From Companilactobacillus mishanensis (GTDB lineage Bacteria; Bacillota; Bacilli; Lactobacillales; Lactobacillaceae): a DNA stretch of 64,000 nucleotides. The translations under genes were made by a program, and so were the position numbers. Under the pieces are notes generated by a model. That model saw only the letters and a list, made by a program, of their open reading frames with translations. It made no database searches and was not told where the DNA came from. The stretch is from assembly GCF_003946505.1 (NCBI RefSeq), contig NZ_RHON01000001.1, positions 62,001 to 126,000 of the forward strand, written 5' to 3'. Of the stretch, positions 49,129 through 58,478 are shown one piece after another (position 1 is the first letter of the stretch; the number at the start of each line of letters is the position of its first letter).

Positions 49129-50262
49129 ATGGATGAAGCAGAAAAGCTAAATATTTTATCAAAACTGGTATCGATCAAATCAGTTAATGATAATGAAAAA
49201 GATGTTGCTGAGTATATCAAAGGACTTTTTAATGATCACGGAATTTTCTCTGAAATAATCCCATATAAGGGTAATCGAGCTAACTTGGTAGCTGAAATTG
49301 GTGACGGTGATAAGATTTTGGCATTTTCTGGCCATATGGATACCGTCATGGCTGGAGATGGCTGGACATATGATCCATTTAAGCTGACCGAGAAGGGCAA
49401 TGAATTGTATGGACGTGGTGCGACTGATATGAAATCTGGATTAGCTGCCATGGTCATTGCAATGATTGAACTGAAAGAGAGTGGCGTGAAACTAAATGGT
49501 CGAGTTCGCTTGCTAGCCACAATTGCTGAAGAAGTGGGTGAATACGGTGCCAAGCAATTGACTGATGAAGGTTATATGAAAGATGTAGATGCACTAGTAA
49601 TTGGTGAACCTTCTGCATATTATCTTGTATACACACATATGGGTTCATTAGATATTCGAGTAACTTCGACTGGAAAGGCAGCACATTCTTCGATGCCAGA
49701 TGAAGGATTCAATGCAATCGAACCCTTACTGAAATTCCTCGAACAAGCCACAGATACATTTAAGAATACTGGTGCAAGTGATCCAGAATTGGGCGACTTT
49801 ATTTTTAACATCACGACCATTGAAGGTGGTACTCAAGTCAATGCCATCCCTGGATCTGCACAGGCAGAAATGAATTTCAGAACGGTACCAGATTATGATA
49901 ATGAAAAAGTTTTGACGAAAGTTAATGGAATTATCAACGATATCAATAAGCAAAGTGACAATGATTTGAAATTAGAAATAATGATGAATTTACCAAGTGT
50001 TAAAGCAGGTAAGAATTCTGAAATAATTAAGCTTACTGAGTCTATTACCAAGAAATACTTTGGTGATAACGTCCAAAGGGTTGGTATTGCCGGTACCACT
50101 GATGCGGCCATGTTCTTGGATGGGAAGCCTGATGACTATGATATGGTCATTTCTGGACCTGGTAATGCTACTATGCATAAAATTGATGAGTCTGTTCCTA
50201 AAGATATGTACTTGAATTTTATTGATATATATAAGGAGATAGCAAGTCGTTATTTGAACTGA
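49129..50262 (+). CDS. M20 family deacylase (ArgE/DapE type)
   Basis: A 377-aa zinc peptidase of family M20. Metal and catalytic motifs: SGHMDTVMAGDGW (about 67-79), GRGATDMKSGLAA (about 94-106), the Glu pair IAEEVGEYG (about 131-139), GEPS and, near the end, GNATMHKIDE. The dimerisation domain lies between (about 180-290). ArgE/DapE-type annotation covers acetylornithine deacetylase, succinyl-DAP desuccinylase and other amidohydrolases; there is no arg or dap gene nearby, so the substrate is open. AAGGAAG before the ATG. Confidence 0.88.
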   Translation: MDEAEKLNILSKLVSIKSVNDNEKDVAEYIKGLFNDHGIFSEIIPYKGNRANLVAEIGDGDKILAFSGHMDTVMAGDGWTYDPFKLTEKGNELYGRGATDMKSGLAAMVIAMIELKESGVKLNGRVRLLATIAEEVGEYGAKQLTDEGYMKDVDALVIGEPSAYYLVYTHMGSLDIRVTSTGKAAHSSMPDEGFNAIEPLLKFLEQATDTFKNTGASDPELGDFIFNITTIEGGTQVNAIPGSAQAEMNFRTVPDYDNEKVLTKVNGIINDINKQSDNDLKLEIMMNLPSVKAGKNSEIIKLTESITKKYFGDNVQRVGIAGTTDAAMFLDGKPDDYDMVISGPGNATMHKIDESVPKDMYLNFIDIYKEIASRYLN

Positions 50263-50324
50263 TCTGCCACTTCATCCGTCTAAAATGGTCCGGGATATTT
50301 TTTGTTTGTTGAAATATACGAGAA

Positions 50325-50354
50325 GGTTGAAAACTTTTGTTTTCAGCTTTTTTT
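50325..50354 (+). terminator. Terminator after the M20 gene
   Basis: GTTGAAAAC/GTTTTCAGC stem (one G-U), 4-nt loop and seven T. Confidence 0.8.
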
Positions 50355-50411
50355 GTGTAGAGTATATTTATTAAATAAATTAATTGGAATAAAAAGTATG
50401 TGATTTTATAA

Positions 50412-50446
50412 ATTACTTTGACACGCAAAGTAATTGGTGTTACATT
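50412..50446 (+). promoter_or_regulatory. padR promoter with overlapping palindromic operator
   Basis: A consensus TTGACA (50418-50423), a 17-nt spacer and TACATT (50441-50446). A perfect 9-bp inverted repeat, ATTACTTTG (50412-50420) and CAAAGTAAT (50426-50434) with a 5-bp centre, covers the -35 box. This is what an autorepressor site would look like. Confidence 0.75.
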
Positions 50447-50476
50447 TATATCATCGAAAAGCAAAGAAGTGATGAG

Positions 50477-50830
50477 ATGAAAACTGATATTTCTAAAGAT
50501 ATTATTCGTGGTCATACCAATACCATCGTTTTGAACATTCTGAGTCAGGGCGATAACTATGGTTATGAAATATCGAAAACTGTAAAAAAATTAAGTGACA
50601 ATCAATATGAATTGAATGAAGCTACTCTCTATACGGTTTTTAGGCGTTTAGAAAAAAATGGTGATATTAGTAGTTACTGGGGTGATGAATCTCAGGGTGG
50701 ACGAAGAAAATATTATCGAATTACTGATCAAGGTAAAGAAACGCTTGATAGCAAAATCAAAGAATGGAATTTTGCCAAGGTCATTATTGATCACTTAATA
50801 GTTGGAAGGATTGATGATACAAATGAATAA
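50477..50830 (+). CDS. PadR family transcriptional regulator
   Basis: A 117-aa winged-helix regulator. The N-terminal KDIIRGHTNTIVLNILSQGD, YGYEISKTVKKLS and the wing EATLYTVFRRLEKNGDIS ... GRRKYYRITDQGKETL pattern are PadR-like (PF03551). It is a short (subfamily 2 sized) member, which dimerises through its last helix. It precedes a DUF4097-like gene with an 8-bp overlap and probably controls itself and that gene through the palindrome at 50412-50434. The inducer is unknown. Confidence 0.92.
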   Translation: MKTDISKDIIRGHTNTIVLNILSQGDNYGYEISKTVKKLSDNQYELNEATLYTVFRRLEKNGDISSYWGDESQGGRRKYYRITDQGKETLDSKIKEWNFAKVIIDHLIVGRIDDTNE

Positions 50831-52163
50831 CGAAATCAATAAATTAATTTCAGATAAATTAGCAGATATTTTTGATTCATATGAATCAACTCCAGATTTG
50901 AAGGAACTTTCTGATGAACTTCAATCTGATCTTTTAGCTTCGGCTGAGGACAAGGTTAAAGCTGGCTCAACTCCTGAGCAAGCTGTTGATAATGCTTTTG
51001 ATAATTTCGGAGATATTGACGACTTGATTGATCAAATCAATGAAAACAGTGACAAACATCATGGTTCTAAAAAATCCTATAAATTAGATATTGATGATAA
51101 TGGTGTCCGTATCAATGATGGCAAACTTTTAAATATTGACGATCATGGCGTGTCGATCAACCAAGGTAAGTTTTTTAAAGCTGACAACAATGGCGTTAAA
51201 TTAGGCAAACTTACTATTGATAGTGATGGAATCAGAACGGAAGATAAGCCTTCCAAGGAATCAAAAGAGGATTATTTCGATAACTTTGACAATCAGTTTG
51301 ATGCTTCAGTAAACACTGAGGTTTATGTTGAATCATTGAATTTGGTCAATAAAAGGGAATTCAGCGCCGATGAGATAGACAATATTGATGTTGATTATAG
51401 TCAGGTCAAATTAACAATTTTGCCATCTAAAACTGACAAAATTGTATTGAGAGAATACATGTCTCGAGATAATGATAAATATTATGCTCAAATTGGAGTA
51501 GTGGATGATGATTTAACAATCAAAAATGGAGCTTATCCGAAGTTTCTTCCATTAAGAGTCAGAGTTCAATTGTTACTTCCAAAAGAATTTATTGGTCGTT
51601 TACGTTTGCTCAATTATTCAGGAAACATTGTAATGTCGGGAATCACAGGACTTGAAGGTGTTAAAGCAACTCTACATAGTGGTAGTTTCAAGGCAGAGAA
51701 TATTGAAGTGGACAATTTGGCTGTTAAAGCTAAGTCAGGTTCTGTTCGTCTAAATAATGTTAAAGCAACTGATTTGTTAAAAATGAATGTTCATTCTGGA
51801 TCTATTAAGTTTGATAAGTTATTCAGTAATGAAATTGATTTAGATGCTCATAGTGGATCAATCCATGGTCATGCGTTTAATGGAGCTGGTAAGATAAATC
51901 TCCATTCGGGATCCTTAGTCATGAGCGTTCATGAACTAACAGATGATGTTAATATCAGCTCAAAAAGTGGTTTGGTAAAATTGGATACTAGTCTTTTGGA
52001 TAATTTTAAATTTGATTTATCTGCCAAATCAGGGACAGTTAAAGTTCCAAGTTTTGCTGTACTTGATCATGATGTCCAGTCTTACAAAGATGGAAGCATT
52101 GGATCTGATCCACTACACTCAATAATTGTGAAAGCTGCTTCTGGAGCAATTAATATGAAATAA
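50823..52163 (+). CDS. DUF4097-like beta-repeat protein with HAAS-like N-terminus
   Basis: A 446-aa protein of unknown function. Residues 1-75 form a helical domain like the HAAS/DUF1700 module that typically accompanies PadR regulators (KAGSTPEQAVDNAFDNFGDI). Residues 88-140 hold four short repeats (DDNGV at 91, DDHGV at 106, DNNGV at 121, DSDGI at 133; the first three exactly 15 apart). Residues 165-446 are beta-rich with an HSGS/KSGS ladder (about 286, 304, 325, 344, 361, 402), as in DUF4097. There is no signal peptide or membrane span. ATG 50823 is chosen; TTG 50802 and ATG 50814 are possible but too close to GGAAGGA. Confidence 0.75.
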   Translation: MNNEINKLISDKLADIFDSYESTPDLKELSDELQSDLLASAEDKVKAGSTPEQAVDNAFDNFGDIDDLIDQINENSDKHHGSKKSYKLDIDDNGVRINDGKLLNIDDHGVSINQGKFFKADNNGVKLGKLTIDSDGIRTEDKPSKESKEDYFDNFDNQFDASVNTEVYVESLNLVNKREFSADEIDNIDVDYSQVKLTILPSKTDKIVLREYMSRDNDKYYAQIGVVDDDLTIKNGAYPKFLPLRVRVQLLLPKEFIGRLRLLNYSGNIVMSGITGLEGVKATLHSGSFKAENIEVDNLAVKAKSGSVRLNNVKATDLLKMNVHSGSIKFDKLFSNEIDLDAHSGSIHGHAFNGAGKINLHSGSLVMSVHELTDDVNISSKSGLVKLDTSLLDNFKFDLSAKSGTVKVPSFAVLDHDVQSYKDGSIGSDPLHSIIVKAASGAINMK

Positions 52164-52289
52164 ATGATTTTATATTATTAGTAAACTCTTAACGTAACAC
52201 ACTTTCATTAAAGAAATTCTCATGGTAGTATTGTGTTTTTTGTAAATAACCATTATTCTAATAACATTGTAAGGTTAGGGGAGAGAATA

Positions 52290-53798
52290 ATGGAAATTGC
52301 AAAAAGAAGATGGAGAATGCCGTCAGCGTTCACCATTTTATTTTTCCTATTAATTGTCGTTGCAATTTTGACATGGATAATTCCAGCTGGTCAATATGAG
52401 ACGACTAAGGCAGGGAACGTTATTTCTGGTACATACAAAAGTATTGCAAGTAATCCCCAAGGATTATGGAATATTTTTGAGGCTCCAGTAAATGGTATGG
52501 TCGGTACTAAAACGACTGATGGAGCAATATCAGTTTCGCTGTTTATTTTGGTTATCGGTGGTTTCTTGGGAGTCACGACTGAAACCAGAATGTTAGACGA
52601 TGGGATCGGGTCTATCGTTAAAAAATATGCCGGTCAAGAAAAAATTCTGATTCCATTTTTGATGACATTGTTTGCTATTGGGGGAACAACTTTTGGTATG
52701 GGTGAAGAAACCATCGCTTTTGTGCCAATTTTAATCCCTATTATTGTCAGTGTCGGGTACGATACCATTACAGCGGTGTCGATATCTTTGATTGGTTCGC
52801 AAATTGGCTGTATGGCTTCGACCGTCAACCCATTTGCAACTGGTGTAGCTTCAGAAACCATTCATATATCACCTGGTGATGGAATTTTTCCCAGATTGAT
52901 ATTCTTAGTTTTGACGTTGATCATTTCTGTGATTTTTGTCATGCACTATGCTTCAAAGGTAAAAAATGATCCTTCTAAATCATATGTTTTCGCACGTCGC
53001 CAAAAGAACTTGGAAGAATTCGGTAATAGAAGTGAGAAAATTGCTGATAAATTAACTGGTCGTCAAAAGGCTGTTCTAGTAGTATTTATTTTGACCTTTG
53101 TCGTGATGATAACTAGTTTGATTCCTTGGACCAGTTTAAATAAGAATTTGACGTTCTTTGAACATTTGAATCATTCAATTACTCATACGCCATTCTTAGG
53201 AGCGTTTGTTGGGAAAAGTTTGATTCCACTTGGTAATTGGTATTTTACTGAAATTACTACTTTATTTATTATTGGTTCTATATTAATTATGTTTATTTTC
53301 CATATGCGTGAAGTTGATTTTATCAGTAGTTTCTTGACTGGTATGCAAGACTTCATTAGTGTGGCAATGATCGTTGCAGTTGCTCGTGGTGTCCAAGTTA
53401 TTATGAATGATGGTAATATCACAGCTACAGTATTGCACGCTGGAGAAATTGGACTACATGGATTATCCTCATCTATTTTCATCATTTTGACATATATATT
53501 CTATATTCCAATGTCATTTTTGATTCCATCTAGTTCAGGTTGTGCAGCTGCCACAATGGGTATCATGGGACCTCTAGGAAGGTTTTCTGGAGTCAGTGGT
53601 TCATTGGTAGTTACTGCATTTCAATCAGCCTCAGGCTTTGTTAATTTGATTACACCAACTTCTGCAATTGTTATGGGATCTTTGGCAGTTGGTCATATCA
53701 GCATTGTCACTTGGGTCAAATATATTTGGAAACTATTAGCAATTTTATTTGTATTTACTTGTGTATTTTTAGCAGTTTGTTCAATTTTTAAATTATAA
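52290..53798 (+). CDS. YfcC family transporter
   Basis: A 502-aa membrane protein with about 12 spans, of the YfcC/DcuC-like group (ion transporter superfamily). Recognisable parts are RWRMPSAFTILFFLL, ILTWIIPAGQYE, TFGMGEETIAF, GSQIGCMASTVNPFATG and FLIPSSSGCAAATMGIMGPL. Relatives are annotated as dicarboxylate, short peptide or amino acid antiporters; no substrate can be assigned. GGGGAG lies 6 nt before the ATG. The upstream gap has a weak AACACA/TGTGTT hairpin with T6 (52196-52245) that may end the preceding transcript. Confidence 0.88.
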   Translation: MEIAKRRWRMPSAFTILFFLLIVVAILTWIIPAGQYETTKAGNVISGTYKSIASNPQGLWNIFEAPVNGMVGTKTTDGAISVSLFILVIGGFLGVTTETRMLDDGIGSIVKKYAGQEKILIPFLMTLFAIGGTTFGMGEETIAFVPILIPIIVSVGYDTITAVSISLIGSQIGCMASTVNPFATGVASETIHISPGDGIFPRLIFLVLTLIISVIFVMHYASKVKNDPSKSYVFARRQKNLEEFGNRSEKIADKLTGRQKAVLVVFILTFVVMITSLIPWTSLNKNLTFFEHLNHSITHTPFLGAFVGKSLIPLGNWYFTEITTLFIIGSILIMFIFHMREVDFISSFLTGMQDFISVAMIVAVARGVQVIMNDGNITATVLHAGEIGLHGLSSSIFIILTYIFYIPMSFLIPSSSGCAAATMGIMGPLGRFSGVSGSLVVTAFQSASGFVNLITPTSAIVMGSLAVGHISIVTWVKYIWKLLAILFVFTCVFLAVCSIFKL

Positions 53799-53827
53799 TC
53801 AGTTAACAACTTTGTGTTAGTTAGCTA

Positions 53828-53852
53828 TATGTTATACACTATGAATAACATA
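53828..53852. repeat. Inverted repeat upstream of xylB
   Basis: TATGTTAT (53828-53835) and ATAACATA (53845-53852) form a perfect 8-bp inverted repeat with a 9-bp centre, overlapping a possible weak promoter (TTGTGT 53812, TACACT 53835). It could be an operator. Confidence 0.4.
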
Positions 53853-53858
53853 AAAAGT

Positions 53859-53893
53859 AAAGACTAGACTATTATTGTGTCTAGTCTTTTTTT
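53859..53893 (+). terminator. Terminator-like hairpin immediately before xylB
   Basis: AAAGACTAGAC/GTCTAGTCTTT, a perfect 11-bp stem with a 9-nt loop and seven T. The xylB ribosome site begins right after the T run, so this is either the YfcC-gene terminator read through, or an attenuator of xylB. Confidence 0.85.
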
Positions 53894-53910
53894 GAGGAGT
53901 TATATACTAA

Positions 53911-55410
53911 ATGAATTATGTAATGGGAATTGATCTTGGAACCAGTTCTGTAAAAGTTTCAGTAATGAATAAAGAAGGAGACATAGTATCACAGGAAAGT
54001 TCAGATTTGTCTGTCGATCAGGAGCAACCTGGATATTCCGAACAGGATCCAGAAGAATGGGTCACTGCCACCACAGTTGCGATCGTCAACTTAGCATTAA
54101 AAGATCATATTGATTTAAATGATGTTGAAGGTGTAAGTTTCTCTGGTCAAATGCATGGACTAGTATTAATGGATAAACATAATGCTGTTTTACGTCCAGC
54201 AATTCTATGGGATGACACACGTACAACTGAACAATGTAAAGAAATTATGGATATTTGTGGTGACGACTTTTTAAAGATCACTCGCAATAGACCTTTAGAA
54301 GGATTTACTTTACCAAAAATATTATGGGTCAAAGAAAATGAGCCAAAGATTTTTGCGCAAGCTAAAACTTTCTTACTACCAAAAGACTATCTACGTTTCA
54401 GAATGACTGGAGATATCAGCATGGAATATTCAGATGCTGCCGGAACAGTCTTATTAGATGTAGAAAACAAAACTTGGAGCAAAGAAATTTGTGACAAATT
54501 AGGACTTAACATTGATATTTGTCCTAAATTAGTAAGTTCCATCGATGAAGTCGGCAAAATTAGTGAACATTACTCTAAATTCTCAGGGATGTCGATGAAC
54601 ACTCGTGTGATTGCCGGCGCTGCAGATAATGCTGCTGGTGCAATCGGTGCAGGTATCATGGATGAGAGTAAAGTCATGATAAGTACTGGTACCTCTGGAG
54701 TTGTCCTCAAACATGAAGACAGCATTCGTGATTATGGTGGAAAGTTGCATTTTTTCAATCACGCTATTCCAGATAAATATTATTCGATGGGTGTGACACT
54801 TGCAGCGGGACACAGTTTGTCATGGCTTCACGATAATTTTGGTGAGTCAATGAGTATGGAAGAGTTTGTCAAATTAGCCGGTGAGTCACAAGTTGGTGCA
54901 CATGGACTATTATTCACTCCTTATATTGTTGGTGAACGTACACCTTATGCTGATAGTAAGATTCGTGGAAGTTTCATCGGAGTTTCAAGTAAAAATAATA
55001 AAGCTGATTTTGTACGAGCAGTACTTGAGGGTGTTATTTTCTCATACGAAGATATCTTGAAGATCTATCATGAGCATGGTGAAAAATTTGACACAGTTTA
55101 TTCAATCGGTGGTGGAGCAAAGAGCCCACTATGGTTGCAGATTCAAGCTAATGTCTTTAATACAAAAGTATCGACAATCGAAAATGAACAAGGACCAGGA
55201 CTCGGAGCAGCCATGATAGCTGCTGTTGGGGTAAAATGGTTTAGTGATCTTCATGAGTGTGCAGATAAATTTATCAAAAAAGGTAAGAGCTATTGGCCTG
55301 AGCCAGAAAAAGCTGACCGATACAAAGAGCTATATAAAATTTATTCTCAAATATATGCACAAACTAAAGAAATGAATCATGAACTGATTGATTTTAGAAA
55401 TAATGACTAG
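53911..55410 (+). CDS. xylB: Xylulokinase
   Basis: A 499-aa FGGY-family kinase that makes xylulose 5-phosphate. The N-terminal phosphate loop GIDLGTSSVKVSV (5-17), FSGQMHGLV (xylulokinase-type), LWDDTRTTEQ, GFTLPKILWVKENEP and the C-terminal GGGAKSPLWLQIQA are in place. No xylA, xylose transporter or xylR is next to it, so it may serve D-xylulose, arabitol or xylitol-derived sugar, or act with genes elsewhere. Confidence 0.92.
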   Translation: MNYVMGIDLGTSSVKVSVMNKEGDIVSQESSDLSVDQEQPGYSEQDPEEWVTATTVAIVNLALKDHIDLNDVEGVSFSGQMHGLVLMDKHNAVLRPAILWDDTRTTEQCKEIMDICGDDFLKITRNRPLEGFTLPKILWVKENEPKIFAQAKTFLLPKDYLRFRMTGDISMEYSDAAGTVLLDVENKTWSKEICDKLGLNIDICPKLVSSIDEVGKISEHYSKFSGMSMNTRVIAGAADNAAGAIGAGIMDESKVMISTGTSGVVLKHEDSIRDYGGKLHFFNHAIPDKYYSMGVTLAAGHSLSWLHDNFGESMSMEEFVKLAGESQVGAHGLLFTPYIVGERTPYADSKIRGSFIGVSSKNNKADFVRAVLEGVIFSYEDILKIYHEHGEKFDTVYSIGGGAKSPLWLQIQANVFNTKVSTIENEQGPGLGAAMIAAVGVKWFSDLHECADKFIKKGKSYWPEPEKADRYKELYKIYSQIYAQTKEMNHELIDFRNND

Positions 55411-55418
55411 ACTAAAGG

Positions 55419-55446
55419 GTTGAGAGTGAAATTCTCAACTTTTTTT
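55419..55446 (+). terminator. Terminator of xylB
   Basis: GTTGAGA/TCTCAAC stem, 7-nt loop and eight T. Confidence 0.88.
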
Positions 55447-55476
55447 CTTGTTACACATTAAAGTGGAGTGAAATTC

Positions 55477-56772
55477 ATGTTGAACGTCAGGCAAATAAGA
55501 GTCAATTGGAGCAAAGATAAACTACAAAAACTTATCGATGCTGCGGTTAATCAAGAAATATTTAGCTTCTTCGAATCAAGTGATGAACAAACTAAGTGGA
55601 TCGGAATAGGGAGTACGAGTAGGATCAATCCCGATTCTGTTCAAAATTCTTTTGATGTAGTTCGTGATTGGTTTTTAAATATACAGAAACAACTACCAAA
55701 GAAAACTGATTTAAATAGTATTGCAGTTATCGGTGGATTTTCGTTTTACCAATTCTCTGAAAAATCAAAGTTTTGGCAAAACTGGTCTGGTGGTGTATTT
55801 GTATTACCTAGAATAATCATCAAAATATCGAGTGATAAAGTTGTTATTTCAGAGATTAGAGAACACGGATTTTCTGGCGATAAGCTTGAAGATGCCCTCG
55901 ACAAAATTATGCGTATGGATGGATCTAGTTCGACTCTACGATCTTTTACAAAACGAAATGATTCACCAGATTGGGCAAAGACAGTTGACGAACTTGCTGG
56001 AAAAATTTCTCAAGATGAAATTTTGAAAAAGGTTGTATTGGGGCGTTTTTCTGAGGGAATATTAGATGGACAAATTGATTCTAATAAGTTGTTGAAGGGT
56101 CTGCAGGCACTTAATCGCAATACGTATCATTTTATTTTGAAAATAAAAGACCAAATGTTTGTGAGCGCCACACCAGAAAGGCTTTTCAAGCTTGAAGACA
56201 AAGATTTCTCCACAGCTGCTGTAGCAGGAACAATCAAGCGTGGTGACAGTCAACTTTCTGATGATAAATTGTCTTTAGAATTGTATAAAGATGAAAAAAA
56301 TCGTGCTGAGCATAGTATTGTTGCGACTGAAATACTTTCAAAAATAAAATCTTTTAGTGATGATATTGAAAGTTCAAAAGTTCCGATGATATTAAAGAAT
56401 CAAACGGTCCAACACTTATATACTCCGATAAATGCAAAGATAAATACTGACAAAAATGTTTTCGATTTGATCAAGATAATGCATCCAACGCCAGCATTAG
56501 GTGGCTTTCCCACTAAGCAAGCATTGGAGTTGATCACACAACTTGAGACACGTAAGCGAGTTATGTTTGGTGCACCGATCGGATATATCACTCTATCAGG
56601 TAATGCAGAATTGATTGTTGGCATAAGATCAATGTACATAAACAAAAATAATTTTTTAATATTTGCTGGAGCAGGGATCATGCCTGATTCAGTTGGCAGT
56701 TCCGAGTTTGCAGAAACGGAGCTAAAATTACAACCGATGTTGAAGCTATTACAATATTTGGAGGGTAAATAA
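55477..56772 (+). CDS. menF: Isochorismate synthase MenF
   Basis: A 431-aa chorismate-binding enzyme that converts chorismate to isochorismate, the entry to menaquinone synthesis. The C-terminal domain shows KVVLGRFSEG, SATPERLFKLE, AAVAGTIKRG, HLYTPINAKI, MHPTPALGGFPTKQAL and ELKLQPMLK. The N-terminal part (about 1-170) is poorly conserved, as is usual. The ATG at 55477 has GGAG 8 nt upstream; the in-frame GTG at 55468 overlaps it. It shares one base with menD. Confidence 0.92.
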   Translation: MLNVRQIRVNWSKDKLQKLIDAAVNQEIFSFFESSDEQTKWIGIGSTSRINPDSVQNSFDVVRDWFLNIQKQLPKKTDLNSIAVIGGFSFYQFSEKSKFWQNWSGGVFVLPRIIIKISSDKVVISEIREHGFSGDKLEDALDKIMRMDGSSSTLRSFTKRNDSPDWAKTVDELAGKISQDEILKKVVLGRFSEGILDGQIDSNKLLKGLQALNRNTYHFILKIKDQMFVSATPERLFKLEDKDFSTAAVAGTIKRGDSQLSDDKLSLELYKDEKNRAEHSIVATEILSKIKSFSDDIESSKVPMILKNQTVQHLYTPINAKINTDKNVFDLIKIMHPTPALGGFPTKQALELITQLETRKRVMFGAPIGYITLSGNAELIVGIRSMYINKNNFLIFAGAGIMPDSVGSSEFAETELKLQPMLKLLQYLEGK

Positions 56773-58478
56773 TGAACGACGTAATGACCACTAATATCAA
56801 GATTTTTTTACTGTCATTATTTGAACAAGGTGTTAAGAATTTTGTCGTCTCACCCGGTTCTCGTTCCACACCAGTGGTACTTTTGTTGGCAGAATTAGCC
56901 ACTCAAAGAAGTGAAATAAACATATACATCGATGTCGATGAACGAAGCGCCAGCTTTTTTGGGCTGGGATTAGCTAAGAAAAACAAGATTCCAGTCGGTT
57001 TGATTTGTACTTCTGGGACTGCTGCAACAGAATATGCTTCCGCCGTAGCTGAGGCAAAATTATCACATATTCCTTTAGTCGTAATAACTAGTGATCGACC
57101 TGCCGAGCTATCTAACATTGGTGCTCCACAAGCAATCAACCAAAATGATCTCTATCATGGAAATACGAAATATTTTGTTAACCTAAATTTGCAAGATGAT
57201 TCTGAACAAACGTCGAAATATGATGAGTTTGAGTCACAGAGAACAGTTGCACGATCTTTGGATTACCCAAGGGGTCCAGTCCAAATCAATTTACCTTTAA
57301 GAAAGCCATTGATGCCAATTTTGGATAGTGAAGATCCACTTGTTTCCAAAATTAATTTCAATTCTGCTAACTATTCGTCAGTTGTTACAGATTATAAGCA
57401 GATTTTGGCTGATAAAAAGGTATTGATAATCGCTGGTCCCGAGGAACTAGATTATCATTCAGACTTGCTGGCATTAGCTGAAAGCCAAAATTGGCCAATT
57501 ATGGCAGATGTACTTTCAAACACTAGAAATGGTAGCAAATACGTTATCAACAATGGCGATTTGATTATAAAGACTGGTACTAAAGAGATTTTAGATTACG
57601 TCAAACCGGATGTGATTTTGAGATTTGGCGGTACGTTGGTTTCAGCCTCTATTTCCAATTGGTTAAAGGAAGTGTCTTCAAGTGCTGAAATTATATACGT
57701 TGGGGATCACGAATCAAATGATTATACGTTAAGTACAAACAACTTTGTTGCTGGTTCAGAAAAGTCATTTATCAAAAATATCATTAATTTGAATCTGAAT
57801 AATTCTCCTGCATATCTTGAGAAATTGATAGAATTGAATAATTTTGCAGAACGGAAGAAGAATGAACTTCAAAACGACGAATTTAGTGAATTGAGTATTC
57901 CAAAAATTATCGATGATAATATCGCCAAATCAAGCAATATATTTTTGAGTAATAGTATGCCGATTCGTGACTTTGAAAATTATTATCTAGGAACGAAAAC
58001 TCGAAGTATTTTTTGTAATAGAGGAGCCAATGGTATTGATGGGGTAGTTTCCACAGCAATGGCAACAGGTATTGGTAGTGAGGATAATGTCCTTTTTATT
58101 GGTGATCTTGCACTCTTCCACGATATGAACGGTTTAATGATGGCAAAAAGATACCAGATCCCAATGACCATCGTCGTAAGTAACAATAATGGTGGAGGGA
58201 TATTCTCGTTTTTACCACAATCTAAGGCCACTGATTATTTTGAGACATTGTTCGGGACTCCTCAAGATTTGAAGATAGCTGATATTGCGACTCTGTATGG
58301 ATTCGATTATTTTCAAGTTCCTGATAAACAGCAGGTAATCAATGCTCTGGATAACGATGCCAAACAAAAAATAATTGAAATTCAGTCGGATAGATCCATC
58401 AATGTGAAACAACATCGAATGTTGGAAACAAAATTTGGAAGTGAGATCAATCAGTTTGTTATCGATAAAAGTAAATAA
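56772..58478 (+). CDS. menD: SEPHCHC synthase MenD
   Basis: A 568-aa thiamine-diphosphate enzyme that joins isochorismate and 2-oxoglutarate. SPGSRSTPVVLLL near the N-terminus, the catalytic Glu region IDVDERSASFFGLGLAKK, GLICTSGTAATEYASAVAEA (about 76-95) and the TPP motif GDLALFHDMNG ... NNNGGGIFSFLPQS are all family-typical. The length is normal. It is coupled to menF (1 bp) and menH. Confidence 0.95.
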   Translation: MNDVMTTNIKIFLLSLFEQGVKNFVVSPGSRSTPVVLLLAELATQRSEINIYIDVDERSASFFGLGLAKKNKIPVGLICTSGTAATEYASAVAEAKLSHIPLVVITSDRPAELSNIGAPQAINQNDLYHGNTKYFVNLNLQDDSEQTSKYDEFESQRTVARSLDYPRGPVQINLPLRKPLMPILDSEDPLVSKINFNSANYSSVVTDYKQILADKKVLIIAGPEELDYHSDLLALAESQNWPIMADVLSNTRNGSKYVINNGDLIIKTGTKEILDYVKPDVILRFGGTLVSASISNWLKEVSSSAEIIYVGDHESNDYTLSTNNFVAGSEKSFIKNIINLNLNNSPAYLEKLIELNNFAERKKNELQNDEFSELSIPKIIDDNIAKSSNIFLSNSMPIRDFENYYLGTKTRSIFCNRGANGIDGVVSTAMATGIGSEDNVLFIGDLALFHDMNGLMMAKRYQIPMTIVVSNNNGGGIFSFLPQSKATDYFETLFGTPQDLKIADIATLYGFDYFQVPDKQQVINALDNDAKQKIIEIQSDRSINVKQHRMLETKFGSEINQFVIDKSK

